Assembly (NCBI GenBank): GCA_031262585.1
Contig: JAISHK010000009.1
Span: 1-64,000, forward strand
Direction of reading: 5' to 3'
Origin: Endomicrobium sp.
Lineage (GTDB): Bacteria > Elusimicrobiota > Endomicrobiia > Endomicrobiales > Endomicrobiaceae
Length of the DNA: 64,000 bases
The position numbers and the translations under genes were made by a program. Shown here in pieces: positions 29,774 to 38,508 of the stretch (position 1 is the stretch's first letter; every line of letters starts with the position of its first letter). The notes below the pieces were generated by a model. It worked only from the letters and a program-made list of their open reading frames with translations, was not told the origin of the DNA and ran no database searches.

Positions 29774-29802
29774 ATAATATTCAATCTGGAATACAATGAC
29801 AA
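29774..29802 (-). promoter_or_regulatory. Probable promoter of trxA-trxB
   Basis: Minus strand: TTGTCA (29797-29802), a 17-base spacer and TATTAT (29774-29779), putting the transcription start near 29768, about 22 bases before the trxA ATG. Pattern-based. Confidence 0.5.
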
Positions 29803-29902
29803 TATAAACCACTATTATCCTAAAATTAACATATTTTTTCCTTTTAAAACTCGTAAAATTTTTTATAATAATTTACAGCGCCTATCAAAAATCTGCATAT
29901 CA

Positions 29903-29933
29903 AAACATTGCCATAAATATTATGGCAATGTTT
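29903..29933 (-). terminator. Perfect 14-bp hairpin after fmt, probable terminator
   Basis: Arms 29903-29916 and 29920-29933 pair perfectly (arm AAACATTGCCATAA) around a 3-base loop. The hairpin begins 30 bases after the fmt stop and is followed on the minus strand only by a short T-run, so it may end the def-fmt transcript or act as a 3' stabiliser. It lies between fmt and the trxA promoter. Confidence 0.55.
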
Positions 29934-29962
29934 ATCTTTACGTTTTCATAAAAATTATTAAT

Positions 29963-30901
29963 TCAAAAACTATCTCCTATTACTAATTGTCCACATTGAA
30001 TAAAGTCCCAAGCCGACATAACAGATTTATTCTCAGGTTGAACCTTAGTAACTAAAATTTTACCAAAAGCACAAGGTACAGTAAAACCTCGGTTTTTTTC
30101 TAGAGAAAAAATAAATCCAATTTTATCATTAACAGAATTATTTTCAAATACTTCTAAATTTATAAATTTGATTCTCTTTCCAACAAATTTTCCTTTAGAA
30201 ACAATAGAATATAAACCAGGCCACATACATAATCCTCTAAATAAATTGTATATTTCTTGTGCACTTTTATTCCACATTACTAAACCCGCTTCTTTTTTAA
30301 ACATTGGAGCAAAGCTTACCTCGCCTGTCTGTGGTATAACTTTTACACAATTCATTTCAAATAAATTTATTGTTTTGTTCATAATTTTCACACCTAGTGG
30401 CACAAGTTTATTAAACAAAGTATTCGCATTATCTCTTATATCTATACTAATCCTTTCTTGCATTAATATATCACCTGTATCTAAACCTTCTTCAATACAA
30501 AAAGATGTGACGCCAGTTTCACTTTCTCCATTACATAAAGCATATTGAACAGGGGCGGCACCTCTATACTTTGGAAGAAGAGAAAAATGTATATTAAATA
30601 TGTTGTTTTTAGGTAAATCAAAAACAGCTTTCGGTATAAGTTTTCCATAAGCCACAACAATTCCAATATCTGCATTAAATTTCTTTATTTCTTCTATCAA
30701 CTCAATTGTAAACTTTCTAACCTGTATAAAGTTAATTTTTTTCTCAATAGCAAAAATTTTTACTGCAGGTAAAGTAAGTCGTTGTCCTCTTGATGCAGGC
30801 TTATCAGGCATTGTAATTACAAAAATTTCATGATTATTTTTATACAATTCTTCTAGATAAGCTTTAGAGATTGAAGATGTTCCAAAAAACAAAATTCTCA
30901 C
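29963..30901 (-). CDS. fmt: Methionyl-tRNA formyltransferase
   Basis: Formylates initiator Met-tRNA using 10-formyl-tetrahydrofolate. 312 aa. RILFFGTSSISKAYLEEL at the N-terminus, the catalytic segment FNIHFSLLPKYRGAAPVQYA near 107 (Asn-x-His), GVTSFCIEEGLDTGDIL near 131, and a C-terminal tRNA-binding domain with GLCMWPGLYS. The GTG at 30901 overlaps the def stop (GTGA); a TTG one codon earlier is also possible. Paired with def as in most bacteria. Confidence 0.94.
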   Translation of the reverse strand: MRILFFGTSSISKAYLEELYKNNHEIFVITMPDKPASRGQRLTLPAVKIFAIEKKINFIQVRKFTIELIEEIKKFNADIGIVVAYGKLIPKAVFDLPKNNIFNIHFSLLPKYRGAAPVQYALCNGESETGVTSFCIEEGLDTGDILMQERISIDIRDNANTLFNKLVPLGVKIMNKTINLFEMNCVKVIPQTGEVSFAPMFKKEAGLVMWNKSAQEIYNLFRGLCMWPGLYSIVSKGKFVGKRIKFINLEVFENNSVNDKIGFIFSLEKNRGFTVPCAFGKILVTKVQPENKSVMSAWDFIQCGQLVIGDSF

Positions 30902-31404
30902 CAATTACCCACTTTTTTCTTCCGTTTAATTTCTTTTTCAATAGATTTCCTTTTAAATTCAGGCAAATAATCTATAAAAATCTTCGCATCCAAATGATCT
31001 ATTTCATGCTGTACAGCTCTTGCAAGAAACCCTTGTACTTCAATTTCTTTTTTCTTGTTATCTAGATCCATATACTCTACAATAATTTTATTAAAACGCC
31101 TAATAGATGCAAAAAATCCAGGCAAAGACAAACAACCTTCTTCTTCAAATGTTTTGTTTTCTCCTAAAAGAATTTTTGGATTTATCATAACAAAAGAAGA
31201 GTTTTGCTCTTTAGATATATCAACAACACAAATTCTTGCCAAAATACCAATTTGAGGCGCTGCAAGTCCAACTCCAGGAGCTGCATACATTGTTTCAAAC
31301 ATATCATTTACAAGCTTTTTTATATTATCAGTAACCTCATAAACAATACTCGATTTTTTTCTTAAAATAGAATTTCCATATTTTTTTATATCTAATTTTG
31401 ACAT
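30898..31404 (-). CDS. def: Peptide deformylase
   Basis: Removes the N-formyl group from nascent proteins. All three metal motifs are present in 168 aa: GVGLAAPQIG near 45, EGCLSLPG near 91 with the Cys ligand, and QHEIDHLDAKIF near 132. The C-terminus ends in a basic tail (KRKSIEKEIKRKKK). It overlaps fmt by 4 bases. Confidence 0.96.
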   Translation of the reverse strand: MSKLDIKKYGNSILRKKSSIVYEVTDNIKKLVNDMFETMYAAPGVGLAAPQIGILARICVVDISKEQNSSFVMINPKILLGENKTFEEEGCLSLPGFFASIRRFNKIIVEYMDLDNKKKEIEVQGFLARAVQHEIDHLDAKIFIDYLPEFKRKSIEKEIKRKKKVGNW

Positions 31405-31413
31405 AACAATTTT

Positions 31414-31443
31414 ATTCTAACATTTTATATTAAAAAGTTTCAA
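31414..31443 (-). promoter_or_regulatory. Possible promoter of def-fmt
   Basis: Minus strand TTGAAA (31438-31443), an 18-base spacer and TAGAAT (31414-31419). The predicted start is only a few bases from the def ATG, which has no clear ribosome-binding site, so the mRNA may be leaderless. Confidence 0.35.
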
Positions 31444-33326
31444 TAAAACTATTTACTATGTGATTATTATTAAATTTTATTTAAAAACTTACAACTACAT
31501 TTTCATTATAAAAACTCATAAGATTAAGCTAATATGGATACTATACAATGCCAAGCTATAAAAGATAAAAAAATCCATTTTTATTTCTTCACGTGAAATT
31601 TTTCACAATCACCACACAAATTGTATCAAACATCATAATCCTCTGTTTTTAAAAATATATAGCAAATCATTATTTTTAATATTACACAAATTAGACACTT
31701 TTATAAATTCTCTAAAAAATTTCATATGTTGTTAAAATATTGTTTCACATTTAAAATCTTCTTGTTGGGAATAAATAGACATTCTCAACATAACTTGTTC
31801 GCACTTCAAACCAAATCATTACTTCTTTTCTTTCAACTTTTTATAATTAATAAAATCATATCCTTTAATAATTGCATCTTTTATTTTATCTTCAATTAAA
31901 GAATTTATAGATGCTATTTCATTAAATAAGATAAATCCTCTTTATAAGAGCTTCTTTACGATTATTACATAATGGATATGTAATTACTTGCAACTGCGAA
32001 TAGTAAATTTATTATAAAACCGTATAACAATTTGTTGTAAGCGCGATATGAAATCATCATATTATTGTAAATTTAAGCTGAACAAGGTGGATAATGGAGA
32101 ATTACAAACAATTACTAAAAACCCAAATTTCATCATACTCAGCACATAATTATCATGCCATTACTTAAAGTAAAATTTAGTAGATTTATCTTGCAGAAAG
32201 TTTTCCTGTATTATCACTCGAAAAACTCCAGTTTATACCAACATCCAATTTTTCATTTTTGCTCTTCTTATTACTATTAATTTAAATTTTGCACGGCATT
32301 TCTTTTTAAATACTCTATCGCAGTTAAATTAACAACTAAAAATAAATATTACCTTACTCATATTGATCATGATTACAACAAAAAAATTAATGGTTTTACA
32401 CGTTTCTATTTGTAAAATATAGTATTTAAATTAATGTATAAAAAAAAATCATATAAGGACTTAATTATACAAATCTTAGTTTTTTAAAATTTTCTTTCAT
32501 ACTCATCGTAATTGTTATATTTTTCAAATATTTCATTATTAAAATATTGTAACACTACACAAGAACACAAAAAAATAAACAATATCAATACATTAGAAAC
32601 TATTTAAATTTTATACATAAAATAAAAGTGGAATAAAAAGCAACTATTTCTGAACTATACTCACTAAATCACAAATAATTTTAACAGAACAAAAACTTAA
32701 ATTAATAAATAAAATGATACAATAAAATTTTTCAATCAAAAGTAACCTTTAAAGAAACACATCTCGTGTTATCTCTCTAGTTCTTCATTAAAATTTTTAA
32801 ATAATTATATCTCCATTGCCAATACAATTTGAACCAATTAGACTCATGATTTAACGATTGAAATATCTTTTCGAGTTTTAAAAAGACTTGCTTATATCTC
32901 GGTTTTCATCACATAAAAACACTTGTTATCTGAGAATGATTGATAACATATTATAAAAAGTTAACTCATTAGAATAATATAACTCCTATTTCAAGAAGTT
33001 ACATAATTAAAATTTGGGAATATTAAGTCTTTTATAGATTTGTTTCATATCAATAAAAATTGTAGATCCTTCAGTTTATTATACCTACCAAAAACAACAC
33101 AAAATCCTCTAAATATGCATTTATTTACCTTAAATTTTAACTGAGTTTATTTCCATCATTTTTTATTTTTAGATTGTATTTTTTATCTGAACTTACTAAT
33201 TTCGAAGATTTTTATGATTAATTTTAGAACTATATACAACTTAAATATTAATATAAGAAAAACACTAAAACTAAATCAAAATACATTTAGGCAAACTTTT
33301 TTACTCATCGCTCCCATAACACATAA
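31444..33326. other. Long eroded region upstream of def
   Basis: About 1.9 kb without an intact frame. On the minus strand near 31820-32010 two adjacent frames join to a coding-like text: QVITYPLCNNRKEALI in one, then FNEIASINSLIEDKI and IIKGYDFINYKKLKEKK in another, ending at a stop. This looks like the frameshifted C-terminus of a lost gene I could not name. Elsewhere I see only AT-rich DNA. Confidence 0.5.
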
Positions 33327-33399
33327 TGGGCAGTGCAGGATTTGAACCTGCGACCTCTTCCTTGTAAGGGAAATGCTCTTCCACCTGAGCTAACTGCCC
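33327..33399 (-). tRNA. tRNA-Val (anticodon UAC)
   Basis: 73 bases including the discriminator A. The acceptor stem GGGCAGT pairs with ACTGCCC, the D-arm is GCTCAGGTGGAAGAGC, the anticodon loop is CTTACAA (anticodon TAC), and the T-arm is GCAGG-TTCGAAT-CCTGC. CCA is not encoded. Isolated in eroded DNA but structurally intact. Confidence 0.95.
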
Positions 33400-34310
33400 G
33401 GAGAATCGATGTAAATAAGCTATCAAATTTATTTTATAATGTCAAAAAATCATAAAACAACTAAACAACAAAAAGGAAATATTTATTAAACTTCATACAA
33501 AAAATTGCCATTTCACAATTAACCCATATAATCCAATCAAAGACGTTAGTTATAACCAAACATTCTAAAATATTAATACTTTTGCTTAAACATAAGCACT
33601 AAAGGTACAACACTAGGTTTATTAATAACACTTATAACACTGACAATATTTATAATATTATTCGTTAATTAGATTATAAATATTTGAGATTTTGCAATCT
33701 TTTTTAAAAATATGCATAAGATCGGACGATTTATATAATTTATAATGTAAATTTCAATACAATTTTAAATTTTATTTTATTCTATATTCTCAAATAAATC
33801 CAAATCATTTCCTGAAGAATTTGAAAATTTTTATGATATTCTTGATTTTTTATCATTAAAAACATATCGCTTTTTAAATAATCCAAAAAAAACTATACTC
33901 AGGAATTTTAAAAGTACAAAACAAATTAGAACTCTTTTAGGATATTTACAATTACTTAACAATTGCCAAATTTGTGCTATAAAATAATATTTTTTTATTT
34001 GCCGTATTAAAAGACATAAATTTATTACTTACTTTAGTCATACATAAAACATATAAATTTCTTTTAAAATCAATCTTTATTTCCGTATTATTCTTAATTA
34101 TATTAACACCTATAATTTTATATTTTATCAACTAATAAATATTATAAATTATAAACTCACTTTCAGTCAAAGGTTCTACCGCATAAGAAAGTTTAACTGT
34201 AATTTTTTCATACTCGGAACAATAGTTTGTATTTTTACCTCATTCATAAGAATAAACTGTTATAAACTTATCATATTCACCTTATATTTTTGAATTAGGT
34301 AAAAACCCTC
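33400..34310. other. Region without an intact gene between tRNA-Val and the CNNM-type gene
   Basis: About 0.9 kb. On the plus strand near 33790-33990 a frame of about 65 codons (with FPEEFENFYDILDFLSLK) stays open but has no start. On the minus strand 34132-34310 a frame with two in-frame stops (TAA at 34282, TGA at 34240) reads GEYDKFITVYSYE, stop, then ITVKLSYAVEPLTESEF and ends at TAG 34132. Both look like gene remnants; neither is assigned. Confidence 0.45.
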
Positions 34311-35573
34311 TTATTGTATAATACATTTTTTTAACACAATCCTATTAACTTTTTTAAAATCTGCATCTTGTATTTCTATTAAATAATCTTGCCAATTTAT
34401 TCTCTCACCATTACTAGGAATCTTACCAAACAACTCTAATATCCAACCATTAATAATAGTATAACTCCCTTGAGGAATGTCAATATTTAATGCGGCATTT
34501 ACATTAAGTATTGTCTCATAAGCCTGTACAACATATACATCTTTACCTATAGGTGTTATAGTTTTTTCTTTTAAATCATATTCATCCATGACCTCGCCAA
34601 CTATTTCTTCTAGTAAATCTTCTATTGATACTATTCCAATTGTTAACCCAAACTCATTAACAACTATTGCAATATGTTGTCTTCCTTTTCTAAACTCTTT
34701 TAACATTTTACTTATTTTTGAATTATAAGGAACATAATATGCTGGATGAATCAAATCTTCAAGAATTAAGGAACTAGAGGTTCGCCATACAATAGCTAAA
34801 TCCTTTGTATGTATAACTCCAATAATATTATTAATACTTTCTTTATAAACAGGCACTCTTGAATACCTTGCTCGAATAATATCTTTAATTATCTTCTCTT
34901 TGGGCAAATTAATATCTACAGCAAAAACTCCAGAAATATGAATCATAATTTGCGAAATCCTACATCCTGTAAAATCCATTATATTACCTATTAATTTTCT
35001 TGAATCAGCAGGGAGAGGGCATGTGTTTTTATTTGAAAGTAAAAAATCTATCTCTGAGGCCTTTATGTATTGACTCTCCTCGCTCTTACCAAATAATTTC
35101 ATAATTTTATTTGAAACTTTTAATAAAGAGACTATAACTATTTTAAAAATCATTGCAAATCTTATTACAAATGGAAGAGTCGTTAATCCTATTTTTTCGG
35201 AATTATATCTTGCTATTGTTTTAGGAACAATATTCCCAAAAACCAAAGCAAAAATTATTGAAATTATAGGCAATACTATATTTAAAATATTTGAATTAAT
35301 TTTATAGTAAATTAAAATATCATTCTTTAGCGAAGAAAAAATAACACTCATACCAACAAGAGACAAATTCATACCTATAATCATAGCCGTCATAAGCTCT
35401 TGCATATGCATCTCCAAAAAACTTATTTTACTTATATGTTTTATATTCTTCTCTTTTATCTTTTGCAAAGGTAAACTTGAAAGACTTGTAATAGCTGTTT
35501 CCGCTCCGCTAAAAAAACTCAAAACACATAAAAGTAGTACAAACAAAATAACTTTAATTATAATAATGATCAT
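34311..35573 (-). CDS. CNNM/CorC (HlyC) family membrane protein with CBS pair
   Basis: 420 aa: a DUF21 membrane domain (about residues 1-190; SFFSGAETAITSLSSLPLQK, then ALVFGNIVPKTIARYN), a CBS-domain pair (about 205-330; SRVPVYKESINNIIGVIHTK, then HIAIVVNEFGLTIGIVSIED with LLEEIVGEVMDEYD) and a C-terminal CorC/HlyC transporter-associated domain (about 340-415; GKDVYVVQAYETILNVNAAL). Family members are linked to Mg2+ or Co2+ transport. It starts 2 bases after the related gene upstream. Confidence 0.87.
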   Translation of the reverse strand: MIIIIIKVILFVLLLCVLSFFSGAETAITSLSSLPLQKIKEKNIKHISKISFLEMHMQELMTAMIIGMNLSLVGMSVIFSSLKNDILIYYKINSNILNIVLPIISIIFALVFGNIVPKTIARYNSEKIGLTTLPFVIRFAMIFKIVIVSLLKVSNKIMKLFGKSEESQYIKASEIDFLLSNKNTCPLPADSRKLIGNIMDFTGCRISQIMIHISGVFAVDINLPKEKIIKDIIRARYSRVPVYKESINNIIGVIHTKDLAIVWRTSSSLILEDLIHPAYYVPYNSKISKMLKEFRKGRQHIAIVVNEFGLTIGIVSIEDLLEEIVGEVMDEYDLKEKTITPIGKDVYVVQAYETILNVNAALNIDIPQGSYTIINGWILELFGKIPSNGERINWQDYLIEIQDADFKKVNRIVLKKCIIQ

Positions 35574-35575
35574 TT

Positions 35576-36574
35576 TTAAAGTTCACATTCATCCATAATT
35601 TTTCCAACAACCTCTTCTAATATATCGTCAAGAGTAATCATTCCTATTATATTATTGTTTTGATCTTTTACAAACGCTATATGCGTTTTTCCAGTTCTCA
35701 ATTTTTTTAATAAATCACTTACATTTTGATCCTCACTTATGTAATAAGGTGATCTCACAAGTGAACGTACAAAATGACTTTTATTTTCTTGTAGTAAAGC
35801 TAAAACATCTTTTATATGAACATAACCTACAATATTATCTTTTGATTTAATATATACCGGTATCCTACTTTTTGAAGTTTCAATAGTTTTATTTAAAAAT
35901 TCGTTTTCTTCTAAAGATAAATCAACTGAATCAATATTTTCAAACAATGTCATTATTCTTTTAACAGATAAATCGCCAAACCGTAAAGTACGTTCAAGCA
36001 TAATACTTATATCTTTATCTATTTCGCCGCTATAACTGCCTTCCGAAAGCAAATTTTTAATCTCTTCTTCACTTAATTCATAAGAATTTCTTATATTTGA
36101 AGTTTTAATTGATAAAAATTCAGCAAATTTAATAACAGGATACATAAAAGGTTTCAAGAATTTTTCCATTTGCGAAAGAATAGGCAATGACATTATAGTA
36201 ATCCATTCAGAATTAGTTCTTGCATAAAATTTAGGTAATACTTCTCCAAAAATTAAAAGAGTTAAAGAAGTTGAGAGCCATGCAAAAAGTTCTATAATAG
36301 TTCTATTGATCATATAAAAAATTGATGTCATAAGATATGTCGTCATAAAACTTATGAACATATCAGTCATAACATTAACAGTTAAAATAATTGTAAGAAG
36401 ATAATGTGGTTGTTCAAGCCACAAAGATAAAGATCTAGAGAGCTTTGGAGTTTGTACGATAAGTTTTTTAATTCTATATTTTGATAAACTTGTAATTCCT
36501 ATTTCAGCCGCAGAAATCCATGCAGATAAAAATAAAAGAAAAAACAGTATAATCAAAAAAAAGAAAATAAACAT
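35576..36574 (-). CDS. CNNM-type membrane protein lacking the CorC domain
   Basis: 332 aa paralogue of the following gene: a DUF21 membrane domain (SAWISAAEIGITSLSKYRIK near 17, LLIFGEVLPKFYARTN near 107) and a CBS pair (SRIPVYIKSKDNIVGYVHIK near 238; KTHIAFVKDQNNNIIGMITL near 296). It ends at DDILEEVVGKIMDECEL, where the C-terminal CorC/HlyC domain of its neighbour would begin. No frameshifted remnant of that domain fits in the 2-base gap. The two proteins may act as a heteromer. It overlaps ybeY by 22 bases. Confidence 0.82.
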   Translation of the reverse strand: MFIFFFLIILFFLLFLSAWISAAEIGITSLSKYRIKKLIVQTPKLSRSLSLWLEQPHYLLTIILTVNVMTDMFISFMTTYLMTSIFYMINRTIIELFAWLSTSLTLLIFGEVLPKFYARTNSEWITIMSLPILSQMEKFLKPFMYPVIKFAEFLSIKTSNIRNSYELSEEEIKNLLSEGSYSGEIDKDISIMLERTLRFGDLSVKRIMTLFENIDSVDLSLEENEFLNKTIETSKSRIPVYIKSKDNIVGYVHIKDVLALLQENKSHFVRSLVRSPYYISEDQNVSDLLKKLRTGKTHIAFVKDQNNNIIGMITLDDILEEVVGKIMDECEL

Positions 36575-37002
36575 TGAAATATCTTATCCTGTTTTTTAAA
36601 CATTTTGATTTTATCGACAGGTTCATAATCAGTATATCCGCAAAGATGCAATACTCCATGAATTATAAGATAGGCAAGTTCTTGTAGCCAAGTATTACCA
36701 TATTTTTTTGCTTGCTCTTGCGTATATTTTTTGGAAATATAAATATCTCCTATAAAAAGCCTTTGAACCACCAAAAAAGATATAATATCTGTTACATGTC
36801 CTTCTTTTCTATATTTAGCATTAAGTTTTTTAATTTCCTTATTACTCACCATTACAAAGTTTAATTGATATCGTTTAATTTTTTCGGACGTTAGTGTAGC
36901 CAACACCGCTTGATTTAGCATAGTTAAATATGCTTTTGGAAAATTTACAAAATTTACAAAATTATTACATTTATTATACCTATTCGTACTCAATTCTAGC
37001 AT
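36553..37002 (-). CDS. ybeY: Endoribonuclease YbeY with an altered zinc motif
   Basis: 149 aa. Single-strand RNase needed for 16S rRNA 3'-end maturation and ribosome quality control. Family text: LNAKYRKEGHVTDIISF near 54, FIGDIYISKKY near 79 and the zinc motif near 114, LIIHGVLHLCGYTDYE. The family consensus is HGxLHLxGYDH; here the third His is Asp and the preceding Asp is Thr, so one metal ligand is changed. In TDVISFP the Pro is Leu. It sits between pgpH and the CNNM genes with overlaps on both sides, the usual ybeY neighbourhood. Confidence 0.85.
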   Translation of the reverse strand: MLELSTNRYNKCNNFVNFVNFPKAYLTMLNQAVLATLTSEKIKRYQLNFVMVSNKEIKKLNAKYRKEGHVTDIISFLVVQRLFIGDIYISKKYTQEQAKKYGNTWLQELAYLIIHGVLHLCGYTDYEPVDKIKMFKKQDKIFQCLFSFF

Positions 37003-38446
37003 GATATATACCTATTATAGTTGAAATAATACTGTATCTTATAGCATCTAAATCTTTTAAAGTAATTGGACATTCTGAAAACTGTCCGTCTATAAATTTA
37101 TTATTTATTATCTTTTCCACCATATTTTTTATTCTTGTGGCAGTTGGTTCTTCAATACTGCGACATGCTGCCTCACAAGAGTCTGCCATCATCACCACAG
37201 CAGTAATCTTAGCTGTAGGTTTCGGTCCAGGATATCTAAAATTTTCTATATTTATATCATCGTCGCCACCCTCTTCTAATGCTCTGTGATAAAAAACATG
37301 CATTGGTGTTGTTCCATGATGTTGTTCAATAATATTAATGATTTCATTATCAATATTATTTTGTCTAGCTAAAACGATGCCATCTTTAACATGAGAAATT
37401 AAAATTAATCTTGACATAGTGGGAGTTAAGCTATCATGAGGATTACGTCCAGTCACTTGATTCTCTATAAAATATTCTGGATTTTTAAGTTTCCCTATAT
37501 CATGATAATAAGCTCCCACTCTTGCAAGAAGAGAGTTTTCGTTTATAACATTAGCTGCTTGCTCTGCAATATCAGCTGTCATAATTGAATGATGGTACGT
37601 GCCAGGAGCTTCAAGCATAAGTTTTTTAAGCAAAGGATTATTAAAATCTGAAAGTTCTATCAATTTTATATTGGTTGTTCTTGAAAAAACTTTTTCAAAT
37701 AATGGAATAAACACCAATAAAATAACAATAGCAAATGCACCATTTAACATACCGTAAAAAAGATTATACCTAAATTGAACCATTCCCTTATAAAAATCAA
37801 AAAAATAAAACATAGTTGTCAGAGTTGTATTGGCAATAGCAATCTTAATACCTATATTTATAAAATCAGCTCTTTTGCGAATATTTTTTACATTTGAAAC
37901 AACAACAATACTACCACAAAACATTACAAGAAAAACATCAAAACGCATATCATTTAAAAAAGCTGCAAACAAACTCAAACATATAGCATACAAAACTCCA
38001 ATCTTTGATGACAATAATATAGCTGTCATAAACGCAAATGCCGCTACAGGCGACAAAAAAGCTGAGACATATTCTTTTGAAATTTGAAGCATCAATATTG
38101 CAATAATAAAAAGTAAACAAACTAAGACAACAGCATCATTATCCTCAAATATTTTTTTTTCTTTATTTTGCACTTGCAAAATAAAGAAAACCAAACTTAC
38201 AATAATAAAAATAGCCGTGGAAATCATTGTTTTATAATTTATTCCCAAATCTACAATAAGCATGCAGTAAACTATCACAATAGTAGGAATTAAAGAAAAT
38301 ATCACCGGAATCTTAATTTCTTTAGAAAATAAATTATCTGATTTTCTTAAAGAGCGATCTTTATTAATACTAGTTTTAATATCTCTTGCAATTCTCAAAA
38401 GAAATAACCTAGTCCAAATTTTTATTCTATCAAATAAAGTATTCAT
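36980..38446 (-). CDS. 7TM-HD phosphohydrolase (PgpH/YqfF-like), short form
   Basis: Membrane HD-domain protein related to the c-di-AMP phosphodiesterase PgpH. The ATG at 38446 follows AGAGGA; an earlier ATG at 38503 lacks such a site. About 45 cytoplasmic residues, then 7-8 membrane helices (about 50-260), then the HD domain: LMLEAPGTYHHSIMTADIAE, VGAYYHDIGKLKNPEYFIEN, HVKDGIVLA, EQHHGTT and ADSCEAACRS. The large extracellular 7TMR-HDED domain of typical PgpH (about 700 aa or more) is missing, leaving 488 aa. HD metal residues are intact, so c-di-AMP hydrolysis remains plausible. Confidence 0.85.
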   Translation of the reverse strand: MNTLFDRIKIWTRLFLLRIARDIKTSINKDRSLRKSDNLFSKEIKIPVIFSLIPTIVIVYCMLIVDLGINYKTMISTAIFIIVSLVFFILQVQNKEKKIFEDNDAVVLVCLLFIIAILMLQISKEYVSAFLSPVAAFAFMTAILLSSKIGVLYAICLSLFAAFLNDMRFDVFLVMFCGSIVVVSNVKNIRKRADFINIGIKIAIANTTLTTMFYFFDFYKGMVQFRYNLFYGMLNGAFAIVILLVFIPLFEKVFSRTTNIKLIELSDFNNPLLKKLMLEAPGTYHHSIMTADIAEQAANVINENSLLARVGAYYHDIGKLKNPEYFIENQVTGRNPHDSLTPTMSRLILISHVKDGIVLARQNNIDNEIINIIEQHHGTTPMHVFYHRALEEGGDDDINIENFRYPGPKPTAKITAVVMMADSCEAACRSIEEPTATRIKNMVEKIINNKFIDGQFSECPITLKDLDAIRYSIISTIIGIYHARIEYE

Positions 38447-38508
38447 CAATTCCTCTTCAAGTATAAAAAATCTTGAAAATATAATCTGCTTAACAATAAA
38501 CATTATAT

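Noticed and set aside
30168-30548. 126-codon plus-strand frame inside fmt
   Set aside because: Antisense to the conserved fmt coding sequence, with no translation signals.
31444-34310. Possible CRISPR array or tandem repeats in the eroded DNA around tRNA-Val
   Set aside because: No regularly spaced identical units of 20-40 bases could be found; similarity is only AT-rich low complexity.
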